From Antedon mediterranea (Eukaryota; Echinodermata; Crinoidea; Comatulida; Antedonidae): a DNA stretch of 64,000 bases. The stretch is taken from assembly GCF_964355755.1 (NCBI RefSeq), contig NC_092677.1, positions 13,848,601 to 13,912,600 of the forward strand, read 5' to 3'. Of this stretch, positions 50,447-62,469 are shown piece by piece. The notes under the pieces were generated by a model. That model was not told where the DNA came from. It ran no database searches and saw only the letters and a list, made by a program, of their open reading frames with translations. Both the position numbers and the translations under genes were made by a program. Within the stretch, counting starts at the first letter, position 1. Each line of letters opens with the position of its first letter.

Positions 50447-51330
50447 ATTACTGACAATGCTGTGGGTATCAGTGGCTGGATCTCAATGGAGATACAAAAA
50501 AAAAACGAAAAGCTAAATCAAAACGATAAAGTAAAACAGCCAGAAAAGTTAGCAGAGCTTTCGGGAAACACTAGCCCTTCATCAGTGCAAATATATATAT
50601 AAATGACAGAAATGAAGATAATAAGACGTCAAGCGGTATACATTTCAATTGCAGTATAAATCATATTAATACATTTTCAATTGGTAGAGGAAAATATAGT
50701 AACAAAAACATGGCCGCTAAGTATCGTTTGATAATAAATAATATTTTGCAATCTTTTTGAAACTATTTATTTTGTGTCTTTTGGAATGAAAGAGGCAAAA
50801 CATTCCAAAGATTTGCACCAGACAGTATCTAATACTTTAGTGTAGTCCTGTGGTTTGGGAGATAAATATAAGAGAATGACCCGGGAGATGACCTATAGTG
50901 TTGTAATTATAGAAATTAACATTCAATTTAAACATATCGTAAAATCTAGGATAATTATGATGAATACAGTTATGAACAAAAATATATTGCTGATAAGTAT
51001 ATCTTTAGTGTCATTAGATTCCTTAAAAAGAGGACCCGTGATTAGCTGTAAAAGAAGATTTTTATATTATACGTATTCTTTTTGGAGCAATGTTAATTTA
51101 GTAAGATTTGATTACAATATGAAAAATAAGGAAGAACAAGAGAATTATACAAGGTAGAAAGAATATTTACAGGAACGTTTAATTCTGTTGGTACACCTAT
51201 ACTTTTACATATTTTAGTCACCAATTCGGTGATATGGTATTTCCAAGTTAACTGCTCATCAATGAAAATTGATTGTATTTTTGAAAATGTTTTTTCTTTT
51301 AAAATTGCCTTTTTGTGCTTATTTTTTTCA
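50447..51330 (-). mobile_element. 5'-truncated non-LTR retrotransposon: reverse-transcriptase C-terminus plus 3' tail
   Basis: On the minus strand about 51,330-51,093 encode a broken reverse-transcriptase end: FIDEQLTWKYHITELVTKI, KSIGV, LYNSLVLPYFSYC, as in LINE-type polymerases. Further decayed pieces follow (GANLWNVLPLSFQK in another frame), and the element ends with the hammerhead-like tail also found at 1,674-1,838 and 18,353-18,522 (here 50,589-50,447). The exact 5' edge is unclear and falls within about 60-100 bases of the PDPR copy 2 start codon. It is a dead copy, with frameshifts and stops. Confidence 0.8.
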
Positions 51331-51387
51331 GGAAAAAAAATGTCAATATGAAAACCTTCTTGTATCGTACTATATAGTGCAATAGCC

Positions 51388-54300
51388 ATGACTTTCTGTA
51401 TCGGAACAGGGTTTGCCTGTTTCTCATCAACCATCAGAAGACGCCTGTACTCCTTGCCATGGTTCAGAAGAAGCAGACATGCGATTCAAACTATTTCAAA
51501 TGGCATACATATTCAACTGAGAAGTGATGGTATAAGCAGTACGTCTGAAACGAGTTCTAACATGCCTACTCAAGCCAGGGTTGTGGTGTGTGGAGGTGGT
51601 ATCGCTGGCATCTCATTGTCTTATCATTTGGCCAAGGCAGGATGGACAGATGTCTTGCTGTTAGAACAGGGAAAGTATGTATATTAGATCAGATTTATAT
51701 TACTATCACCATGGACCTTGACCATATTACAGTCATTCACAGGTGGAACCAGGTGGTGCACAAAGCGCAGGTGGTGCACAAAGCACAGGTGGTATAATAT
51801 TAGGTTGTCTACAAAGCACAAGTTGATTTTAATTACAACTTTTTTTTCTTCATGTCTTCCATAATATAAAAAAATCAAATTTAAAATTGTATTTAAGAAA
51901 GTTTTGGTTCAGGAGTGACTAGATTTTAAATTGTAATTGATTGAACTACTAGGGAGAAGCTTTGCATCAGGGTATTTAGTAATTGGTCAGATGTCCTATA
52001 GCCATCAGCGCAAGTGCTGTGGTTTAGAGGTATGAATGCCAGTGGCTGATCTAAAGGTCCAGTCCCATCCTAGAATTACTTGCAAATTTCTCAATGTACT
52101 TAATATGAAGTACAAATTACGTCAGAGTAGGGCAAACACCTCACCAATTAGATTTTAAATATTACATATCTACTATTCATTCTATTATTTCACTAGATTA
52201 ACATGTGGAACTACATGGCACTCGGTTGGCCTGGTTGGACTTAACCATAGTGTTGAGTTCATTGCCAAATGCCGCAAGATGAGCAGTAATCTCTATGAGA
52301 GTTTAGAAGAAGAGATCGGAATGAGTACAGGTAAACGTAAAAGTAATCTACTAAAATAGATAAAATTAAAATAATCTTATTATGTTTTAATGCATGTTAT
52401 TTAGGCTCCTGTTATTGATGAGATAAAGACATCCTGGTTACGGGCGAGTCAAGTTTTCATCTGTAGAAGAAGAAGATATCTGGCTTTCTTTTACCTCACA
52501 ACAAAGAGGAAGATGAAAAAAACTAAAGTCATATATTATTGTATTGAAAATGTACTGGACTTACTGCAGTAACTGCAGTATATTTATTTTGAATTGATCC
52601 TTAAATTTAAGAAAGGTGATCTCAGGTATTAGATTGAGTAATAACAATTTTTGTTTAAAATTTTTTATTTTCATGGTTGTTGATTGTTGTATTTTTAAAC
52701 AACGTGATTTCTGTAATTTTCTGTACTATATCATGCATTGGAAATAGGCCAATTAGAATGCTATTTTGTCTCACAACAGGTTTTCTTCGCAATGGTTCCA
52801 TAGCTGTAGCTCAAACAAAAGACAGAATGACCTCTTTCCACCGGTCAGCTGCCATGCTCAGGTATACAATCAATTGTATACTGCACAACTAATATGATAA
52901 TTTTCACTTTAGGGTCATACTTGATCACGAAAATCTTTCTTTCATACATGGGTTGTTTATTTTCTAATTTTAAATTTATGTTTTTTCATTAGCTCAGCAT
53001 ATAATGTTGTATATTTCTTGCAGTTAATTTTCTATATTTTCCTTGTACAGTATACATTTAGTCTTTTAGAGTAGAAATAAACTACTATATATTACACAAT
53101 CTGTAATCTTTATTTATTTTCTGTCATTCTTCTTTTCATGGGTTTGTTACATTAATGGATACTACAGTATATTATATGGTGGTCATTTACACTGTACAGT
53201 CAGGTTATTTCATTATATTTATCATACAATTAATAGACACTATTTATAATATGTCTTATAATTTACTAAGTCATCAAGATGGAGGATCAATGTTGCAGAT
53301 TGTTTTGGTTAAACTTCATTCCATGTTTCACATGTATTTATTGTTTCAGAATAATCAAAATCTCACAGATGATGGCCTACAGTAGCCAACAAATCAATTA
53401 TTTATTGGAATAGAAATAACACTATCCTACACTAACACTATTATTAATGAATGTAATCAATTCTATTTCTGTTCTTGAGTCCAACCAAGAACACAGTGTT
53501 GACAATCTGAATTTAAAAGCCCTTGTGATGTGCATACTTCCAGGTTGTTTGAATTCTTCTCTTATAATTTCCTCATTTTTCCCATTTCTAAAATGTGGTT
53601 TCAAAGTTCAAACCATGGTTGACCTTTTATTAAAGCCTTGAATAATTATTTCATCTTTGCTGTTTATAAATATTCATTTCACTGCTAACTGATTTAGAGT
53701 TTTCCTTTTTCCATTTACAATATATTATATTCATCTCAATTTTCATTTCTCTTGTTTATGTATGTCATTTTTAATTATTTTATTTATTACAGAGGAAAAG
53801 GCGAAGATTTTCAAATTTTAACTCCTTCAGAAATTACATCACTCGCTCCTTTTATCAAAGTTGATGATCTGGTGGGAGGTGTTTATTTCCCTCGAGATGG
53901 TCGTACAAATATATCCGACACAGCAGCGGCCTTAGCAGCTGCTGCTAAGAGAAAAGGTGATTTTAATTTTCTTGTTTGCACTTGTAGTTTGTCTGAAAAT
54001 GCTTTTTTTCTTTAAGATCCATGCTTTTGCTAAATAAACTTTATTTGAGTTAGAGAACAATGTGTAATTATTCATTTAACTGTAGAAAAATAATAATACA
54101 ATTTTCTTTAAAAAAATGAAACATGGACATTGTCGAGTCAACTTTATGATGAAGTTTTATAACCTTAAATTATTATCATAATTATCCTACTCTGTCTTTT
54201 GGATGAACGAAATTAGATCTAAATTCTCATTTCCTTTAAGGTGTCACAATACTAGAGGGAGTTGAAGTTAAGAAAGTATTAACTAAAAATAACAGAGTGA

Positions 54301-57300
54301 CTGGTGTTGAGACTAGCAAAGGCACTGTGAATTGTGAATATTTTGTAAATGCTGCAGGGCAGGTAAAGTAGGCCTCTTTGGTGTTTAAACATTCATGGAA
54401 TTCTGCCTTAAATTATACTAGTTAAACTAAAGCGTATATGGAAAGATACAATATAGAAAATGTATTTGTAATGGGATTTATACTGTCCAACTGTCTTAAA
54501 GCTCAGTGCACTAGATGCTAACAACTTTCATCTCTTCTAAGGCTCCCTTCATTGATGGACCCATATACCCGGATAACCACCTACTTTTTTAAAAGATGCA
54601 CACAAACCAGTTGTGTACACTGGACAGGTTTTAGTTCCCATTCCAGAAGAGAAGGGTCAGGTACTATAACTGTGGTTCTGCCCTAACTGCTTGGCCACTC
54701 GACTTGATAAAATGTCATAGCATTACAATCAATACAGAAACAAGCTTGTTTCAAATATAGCAATCATGTCTTTTTCAGTGGGGTCGTGAGTTAGGATTAA
54801 GAAGCTCTCCAAGTGTAAAAGTTCCTTTACATCCTGTTGAGCATGGTTACATTGTTACTAAAGCTATTGACGGTATTTCACCGTCAATGCCATGTAAGTA
54901 TGTTACGCTTTCCCTGATTGCTTATCTCTACAATAGCAAAATTAAAATTGTACTAGAAAATTCATCCATATATCCATAGGCCTACACCAAGAGAAGAGAT
55001 ATGGTAACATAATGTAACATACCAACGTCAAAAAACTTTGCCACATGCATTTTTATACTGTAGGTATGTTTATGTAATTGAATCTTCCATATATTAATTT
55101 CTATACATAGATATACGAGATTATGATGGCAGAATATATATTATAGAGTGGAGTAAAGGTCTTTTAAGTGGATGCTTTGAAGAGAAGGCTAAACCGATTT
55201 TCATGAATGGTATTCCAAAGCCTTACGAGTTCGAAAGCCTGCCACCAGATTGGGACCAGTTCCGTAAGTGACATTTGACAATACCTACCAATTTGTAATA
55301 CCGTATTATATAATAATGATAGGGTTGATACTGTGAAATTTGTTTTTTTTTCACTTTGTTTCTATCAGAGCCTTCACTCGACAGTTTCTTACTTCGAGTG
55401 CCATCAGCAGCCACAGTTGAAGTTCAACAATTATTTAATGGTTCAGAGAGCTTTACACCAGATGGCAACTTTCTCTTAGGCGAGGTGCCTGAGGTAAGTT
55501 TTGTAATGTAATGGTTCAGAGAGTTTACCACAACATAAATGCCTTTTAGGTGAGGAGTCAGTATCTGAGTGTAATGGTTGAAAGAACTTTATACAGGTTG
55601 GCAATTTCCTCTTGAACTTGTGGTAGGTGTTTGTCATGGTTCAAATAACTTACACAAGTTGGCAACTTCCTCTTGTACCTGTGGTAGGTGTCGTAATGGT
55701 TCAAAGAACCAGAAGAAGTTTTTTATTTAAATGCAATTTTTAGTTAGCCTAGATATTCTTTTTTTGAATTTAGGTTGGACACTACTTTGTGTTAGCTGGT
55801 TTTAATTCTGGTGGCGTTGCATGTGGTGGTGGGGTTGGTAGCATTCTTGCTGATTGGATAATCAGCGGCAAACGTCCTAACAACATCCTTCCTGTTGACA
55901 TTCGTCGGTTCACTAGTTGCCATAACAACCCATCATTTCTCAGAGACAGAGTCCAGGAAATAGTTGGTGGGCCATTTATTAGTTTGTAGTAGTGTTTATT
56001 ATTCTTTACTTGAAATTAATAAATTTTATCATTTTGACAACAGGATTCAGACCCATGAGAGTTTATATAAGAAGATTCATGTATCACATACTGCATATTA
56101 TGCCCTTTCCACGTTAAAACACTGGCTCTATTTGAAACACCAAAGTTTGATCAGGGAGTTGTAACTCCCTGGTTTGATACAAGACTGTCTGGGAATACAA
56201 AAGAGCTATTATGGCAAATGATAAAGGATACCGGACATGTGAAAGACATTTGATTCGATACCTGTCTGTGCCACATTGCTTGTATTCTTTTACACAAATT
56301 ACTCCCATTGGCTCATCCTTTAGTTGCTGACCCGATACAGATATGCAGAACAGAACCGTCTTGTACAACCTAGATGTGTACATCCAGTAGGTAGAAGGTA
56401 GTACCTTAGTACAAGAAATTTTACTAAACACTTACTTACGTTTGTTTTGAAGGTCGGCACTATGCTCTGAATTACCCTGGTGAAGACTACAAGTATGGCC
56501 GAAAACAGAAGTGTTCACCTCTCTACTCCAGACAGAAGCAGGCTGGTGCTGTATTTGGGGAATATATGGGCTATGAGCGTCCAAAATATTATCTAGATAG
56601 AGGTACTATTTTTAATGGGAATATCTTTATTATTTACACTGTATCTTAAAATATAATTAGTTGACATCACCTGACTAAAACAATACACTTTGAATGTCTC
56701 TTTTGTTTTATTACAATAGATGATTTTTTACCTATCAACCCTAAAGGAACTTTTGGAAAGCCAGCCTGGTTTGATAAAGTTAAAGCAGAATACTGGACCT
56801 GTCGTGATTCTGTTAGCCTTATGGACATGTCAACATTTGCCAAATTTGAAATAAAGGTACTGATACTGACTTAAATTGGTATAATATTACAATATTGTTG
56901 TAAAGTTGTCTAAACTAGTAAACTTTACCAATAACCTTTGTTTGAAAAGTCTTAGTTTTCCATAGTTAGTTTGTTGGCTGTTACTTTGTGTATCTACAGG
57001 ATCACATGACCACAAAGAATGTTATTTGATTCGCTGAGTTCACATACAGTACCTCAGCAAACAAATTTGTTCACACCTACTACTTGTTTTCTCTTTTCCG
57101 AAGTGTGTTAGCAGTACTTTAGAAAACTTAGAAGTTTACTCAAATTTGCCAGTGTAGACTTTCTTATTTTTGCCTGCAACAAATCGACAAACTTTCTTAA
57201 TAGCTTCACATACTCCACTACTGTTGACTAAACCTACCAAAAGTAAAGAAATTGAACCAGGTTTTAGCATGTTAGGAATATAAACTGTTCATGTTGTCTT

Positions 57301-60300
57301 TTTATTACTCTTTTAATACCTCTTGTTGTTTCATTCTTTTTTATTATTTTAGTCTGATGGTTATGAAGCAACAGACTTACTGCAACGCCTTTGTCCAAAT
57401 GAGATGGATGTTCCTGTAGGGACTCTTGTCCATACCCCAATGTTAGATGAGAATGGTCACTACCAAAATGACTGCAGTGTGGCTAGGCTAGCTGAAAACT
57501 GGTATGTTTAGAGAGCTTTGTTTATATATTATGACAATGTTCCTACCCCTGATGTGTTGGGATTTAATGTATCTTTTTGCTTTATGAAAGTGTATGTAAT
57601 AATGTTGTCCATTTTTAATAATATTTATTGTTCTTGCCCTAACAGTGATGATTTTTTCTGTATTCAACTTGTTTTATAACATTTTATGAAATAAACACAA
57701 CAAAAATTATTATTTAATATTTAAATGAACCGTTTCAAATTGAAGAGTGCTCTACAAAACAACATACTATATGTATATAGCAGAAAGTAGAGGAGCGTAA
57801 TATCCAATCTGCAGACAGTACTGTTTCAATCTTATTAGATCTCGTCAGTACAGCTAAGGTTTCGAAATGAAATGGACCGCAGTTAATTGATGTATATTAA
57901 TTAATTCATCAATATATTCCTAAGATTTTGTTGTGGTTCAAAGGTTAAATATTCTACTTGCTTAACTATATCCTTCCATCCATAAGCAAAGCATTATCAT
58001 TTGTGGTTTGTCTTGGCCCTCTGTGTTTCTTTCCTATTTCTGCCCATCGAGCAACTTGCTTTAATTTAATGTATATTTATATTTTTATATATATTTATGT
58101 TTTTAACTTAAATTTTATTTTGTATTGAGGCATATACATAAGGCGCTATTCATTATCATCCCTGCATTAATGATAATGTTCTTAATAAAGATTTTATGAA
58201 ATACATTATTGATATTCATTTTTATTCCATAGTGAAAACTTCTTTCCACCATTATTGAGACAATTTGTTACTTAAGCATAACTACACATTCTGATTCATC
58301 CAGGTATTTTATCATATCGCCAACACCGCAAGAAACCAAAGCTTTTCATTGGATCTCCCAACATTTACCTGAAGATGGGTCAGTTCATTTGCATAACGTT
58401 ACTGGTCAGTATGCAGGCATTAATGTGATTGGTCCAAATGCACGAGAACTTTTACAAACTCTTACACTTGATTCCCTAAGTACTACAGACTTCCGTCCAT
58501 TTTGTTGTAAGGTAAGAATGAACATTTTTCCACATGCTGGAATTCAAAATAGCTAAAAAAGTACAACTTTTTTTTTATAAAACCGGTTGTAGTTTAAGAG
58601 TTGAGTGTAATAATACGTAAAAATATCTGCTTAGGTTAATTTGGAGGGCTTTAAAATACATGAATTTGTGTGAGCTTCACACTGTTACTAAATTGTTGAA
58701 TAAGAGATTCGGTTCAAAGAAGATGGGTGATTTTGGGTGAGGTCGAGTCGGAAGGCTTAAAAGGTTGTAGAGGCCTGTGGCGGGTTCTCTTATTATGCAT
58801 GTCCACAATATTGTTTGCAGTGTGATACACACACATATAATATGCTTATATCACAAATCATTTTTTAGAACAAGCTATTTTTCAATATCCCAATATAGAT
58901 AGATTGTAATAATATTTTGTTTATACTTTCTGAAAATATTTTAAAAAGTGAATTACAGCATTCTCTGTCAATATTTGTCTTGGATAGAATATGAGTATTG
59001 GTTATGCTAATGATGTGAAGACTATGAGCATAACGCATGTTGGAGAACCAGGATTTGTTCTTTATGTACCAAATGAGGTAAGATATGACAGACTACTATC
59101 TTGTCATTGGCTGTAAAAGCTCTGTGGCTGCCATTTCTTCAGACATTTTGACATGGCTGAAATACACCAGTACACTACGGTTCTTTTTAAGTGCACAGGA
59201 GCCAAATGCGTATCTCTAGTCCTTATACAAGTTACCTACCATCAGAACTACATGGTCAAGGATTGTCTTGAAACTATGCAATAATAGGGAACTTCAGATC
59301 TGCAACGGATACTAGGTCAGGTCAATCTATGTGTCATCGGTTGTGCCCTGGACCTAGGTGGGGAGCAAAGAAATGCATCCCAATGCGCACAATGAAATCA
59401 TGTGACATATTTTGTTCGTTGATCGTTGCAAATCGAAAGCTTCCTAGCATGGTTAATTTGCGGTGCCATTCCTTAAAACCACTCAGCCCTAAACTTGATT
59501 TGCAATTACTACCATCTTTTCAACTACATTTATACCCTATTGATGCAAAAGTCAACAATTTTTTTTATACTTAGACAAAATTGTCTGGTTTGATATTCAA
59601 TTTTTGCAAATAAGTTTTTCATTCTTTTATTTCCAGTTTGCTTTGCCACTTTATGATAGTGTTTGGAGGGCAGGTCAAGATTTTGGTATCCAAAAGTCTG
59701 GTTATCTTGCATTGAGATGGTTGCGTATTGAAAAGTTTTTTGGTTATTGGGGAGAAGACTTCAACTCAAGTCATACACCTTTCGAAATAGGAAGAGAAAC
59801 CAGAGTTAAACTTGATAAGGTAATTTTTGTTGACCATATCTATAAAAGTGCACTATACTGTATACGAGATATCGGTTCGAACTCCCGAAAGTGATTTTTA
59901 CTGTTTTACTGTCTTGTAATGGGAATGGGAGGGTATTGAAACTTGATAAGATAATTTTTGTTGACCATATTTATATGTGACATATATTATATGATTAAGC
60001 ATATAAACTACAGTGTTTTGTTTCAGGAGATTGATTTTATTGGTAAACAAGCATTGATAGAACAAAAAGGCAAGGGAGTTGAATCCAAGTTAACCATGTT
60101 CCTATTGGAAGACCATGATCTTTATAATGACCTTTGGCCTTGGGGAGGTGAACCGATTTACCGAGATGGCAAGTTTACCGGAATGTCAACATCTGCTGGA
60201 TATGGTCCAACGCTTGGTAAGATGGTTGTGGTTGGATGGGTGACCAATGAGGATGAGAAGTCTGGTCAACGAGGAATCGTCACAAATGATTACGTATTGA

Positions 60301-60398
60301 AAGGTCATTATGAGATTGACCTGGCAGGTAAACGATTTAAAGCTAGAGGGAGCCCTTACCCTGTGAAACTGCAGCTGAAGCAACCTCAGTTTGGTTAA
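51388..60398 (+). CDS. PDPR: Pyruvate dehydrogenase phosphatase regulatory subunit, mitochondrial, copy 2 (16 exons)
   Basis: Exons: 51388-51674, 52197-52330, 52780-52861, 53793-53956, 54241-54362, 54779-54893, 55111-55263, 55369-55493, 55774-55966, 56453-56602, 56720-56856, 57353-57501, 58304-58511, 58988-59077, 59637-59819, 60027-60398. All are GT-AG and the frame is open for 887 aa. The first Met follows an in-frame TGA at 51,349. The N-terminus is rich in Arg (IRRRL, FRRSR), fitting a mitochondrial presequence. GGGIAG lies at 69-74, Glu93 follows in LLEQG, and TTWHSVGL carries His104 at the position where DMGDH and SARDH bind FAD covalently. Exon 9 keeps the glycine motif GFNSGGVACGGGVG. 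The C-terminal GcvT-like half ends DLWPWGGEPIYRDG, KMVVVGWVTNED, YEIDLAGKRF. Intron positions and phases equal those of copy 1. AATAAA overlaps the stop region (60,397-60,402). The role in pyruvate dehydrogenase phosphatase control is from family knowledge; division of labour with copy 1 is unknown. Confidence 0.94.
51742..51797. repeat. Unexpanded seed of the PDPR intron-1 minisatellite
   Basis: GGTGGTGCACAAAGCGCA and a following GGTGGTGCACAAAGCACA form two to three units of the 18-bp repeat that is expanded about 50-fold in intron 1 of PDPR copy 1, in the same sense relative to the gene. Confidence 0.9.
59868..59925 (+). mobile_element. tRNA-type SINE fragment (B-box)
   Basis: GAGATATCGGTTCGAACTCC followed by CGAAAGTGATTTTTACTG contains a B-box (GGTTCGAACTC). 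The same segment recurs at 62,845-62,905. It is a fragment in intron 15 of PDPR copy 2. Confidence 0.5.
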
Positions 60399-61484
60399 TA
60401 AATTGTAAGTAATGCTGCACTTAATTTTCTCCCACTTTTGGTTTTGTTATTCATCACTAAAACAAAAGCAACTGCCATTTCTGCAGCTCAATTGAGGATT
60501 CAACGAAGGCAATTATGTGCACAAAATTGAAGCCTACAGGCGGAGGGGTGGAGATTCTGTAACAATAGCGGAAAATATCGATTTTAACTAGGCTATGTAA
60601 GCATATTTATCATAATTTCTGGTCTCTATGTATCTAGCCCCTAGGCTACGGGCTAGACCAGGAGTATTAATGGGTTCCTGAGAGAAAGAGTACAAAGACT
60701 ATGACACTAGGATTTCTGAAAAACAATGCATATACATTTCAATAGACATTGACTTAAATAATAGTGTGTAATTGGGTAAAGGTATTTAATTAATTTAAGA
60801 GACATTATATACAGTACTGTTCAGGGATTATTTCTAAAATAAATAGTAAGTAGGCTAATATAGAATATATTATAATTATAATATTTCATATAATTATATA
60901 GAAGTTACATTTCAATTGCTGCATGACAATACCAGGCTCCATAAGAGAATCAGGGGTTTTTTTTGTTACTAAAATATCACCTCTCATACAGTACTATTAA
61001 AGATTATTTTTTCAACAAAAAAAATATATTTGAAAATGTATAGTTCATCATATTAAAATAAACAAAATAAATAAATCAAGGATAACAGTATATATTTATA
61101 TAATAATAATCTGACGTCTTAATAGTAATATATACAAAAATATATAAAAAAAGGTACTAATACTTTTGAAGATAATTTAAATATATTAAATTTCGTTTAT
61201 ATCAGTATATATTAAAATTGATTGAGTAATTTACAAAATCACTTTCTTCTGGTTATTCAAAACAAAACATATTTGTAAAAGACCAGTGGAGGCATTTTGT
61301 CTTATCTGTAGTAAGTGCTTAAGTGAAAACTGACGTTTTATTTATCAAACCAGTTCTTTTTTTCTTTTTTGTTTGTTTATATACATTTAACAAGATATTA
61401 AAAAATTCATGCCTGTACACGAACTTTAAGGAATGGACCTATCATATTTTTTAAAGAACATACCTGCTTATGTTATTAAAAAAA

Positions 61485-61748
61485 TAGGAGGAGTGGAGCT
61501 GTGGCTTGGTGGTTATGATGCTTGGCTACCAATCTAAGGGTCCTGGGTTCAAGTCCTGTCATATGTCAGGGTTTTTTTCTCATGACAATTTACAACTCCA
61601 CTCCCAAAGACTTAATAATAAGTCTTTGTTTATGTAGAGCATCTTGTGTATATGTTTGTCTTGTGAAGTTATTAAATAGTTTATCCATCCTGTAATTGGC
61701 GGGTTACTCGCTGTTGGATGAGTATGAAATAAAATAAAAATAAAAAAC
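61485..61748 (+). mobile_element. tRNA-derived SINE (family copy 3, most complete)
   Basis: It has an A-box-like TGGCTTGGTGG (61,502-61,512) and a B-box GGTTCAAGTCC (61,546-61,556) about 34 bases apart, as in RNA polymerase III promoters. A family-specific body (CATGTCAGGG, TACAACTCCACTCCCAAAG, ATCTTGTG) follows, ending in AAATAAAATAAAAATAAAAA. It is related to 13,340-13,576 and 38-115. Confidence 0.85.
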
Positions 61749-62316
61749 TTGAGCAAAATCATTGTCTTACAATTGCTAAGAAATTGTATTGACATTTTCA
61801 TATTAAAATCATAGATTACATTTACATTTACATTTGTCCGTTTGTTCTACACTTTTTTTTCAAATAATTCAAAGAATAGAAGTTGTTTACTTTGTACACA
61901 TTTATTCACAATATCACACCGACTTGTTAAACACAATTAAAACTAGCCGCCATTTGCTTTTGTGATTATTTTAAATATTTTAAAATTGTGAACATTGTTT
62001 GCTGCCATCATACTATTGACGTTTGGTTAATTTGTATTCGTCTATTTTATTTGCCTCATGTATTATTCATGAATTAAGAGATCGCTCATATGCACAAATA
62101 GTGTATACACTATTTAAAAAAAAAATTCGGATAGTTATTATAATCTAGTCATTTTCTGACTTTCATGATTGAATTATTGATCGATCAATCGAGGAAACTC
62201 GTATATTTGCTCTTCTCTTCTACAGCTAGTTTCAATCCCTCCCACGTGTGAATTTACTATTGTTTCACACCAGTCCCACCCTTTCCACTTATATTCGAAG
62301 TTTCTGGACTTTCTGC

Positions 62317-62362
62317 ATTCTCACTCCTGAGGATGATCAAAGCATATTGATCGAAACGTCGA
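62317..62362 (+). mobile_element. Penelope-type hammerhead-like motif
   Basis: CTGAGGA, a GATCAA/TTGATC stem with loop AGCATA, then GAAACGTC follow the hammerhead order. The CTGA-GATGATC...GATCGAAACGT pattern is well known from termini of Penelope-like retroelements. No reverse transcriptase is attached here. Confidence 0.5.
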
Positions 62363-62469
62363 GAAACTCAACAGTTCTTTTCAGAACTAATATACGTGGT
62401 GTACCGCAAACTTTATATCATTTGATTTCGCAAACCTTCAAACTGTATATATAGTTTAATACTTCTACC

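Larger units (their letters stand above)
41663..51387. other. Shared upstream region of the two PDPR genes
   Basis: This 9.7-kb spacer lies between the two divergent start codons. It is dominated by MITEs, simple repeats, degenerate duplications, one exon-like ORF and an antisense LINE fragment, each listed separately. I see no clear CpG-rich or TATA-type promoter for either gene. A TAGGCCTA-rich stretch lies at 42,220-42,620. Confidence 0.5.

Noticed and set aside
51093-51434. Independent minus-strand protein gene
   Set aside because: It is the decayed C-terminal part of a LINE reverse transcriptase. The first part of the frame is the complement of PDPR copy 2 exon 1.
31247-60398. Sarcosine or dimethylglycine dehydrogenase instead of PDPR
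   Set aside because: The TTWH motif and DAO/GcvT layout fit all three families. The C-terminal blocks (DLWPWGxEPIYRDG, VVVGWVTNED, YEIDLAGKRF) match PDPR and not the SARDH or DMGDH ends as I know them.
61502-61556. Functional tRNA gene
   Set aside because: A- and B-box-like words are present, but no cloverleaf with an acceptor stem can be drawn. The body matches other SINE copies in the window.
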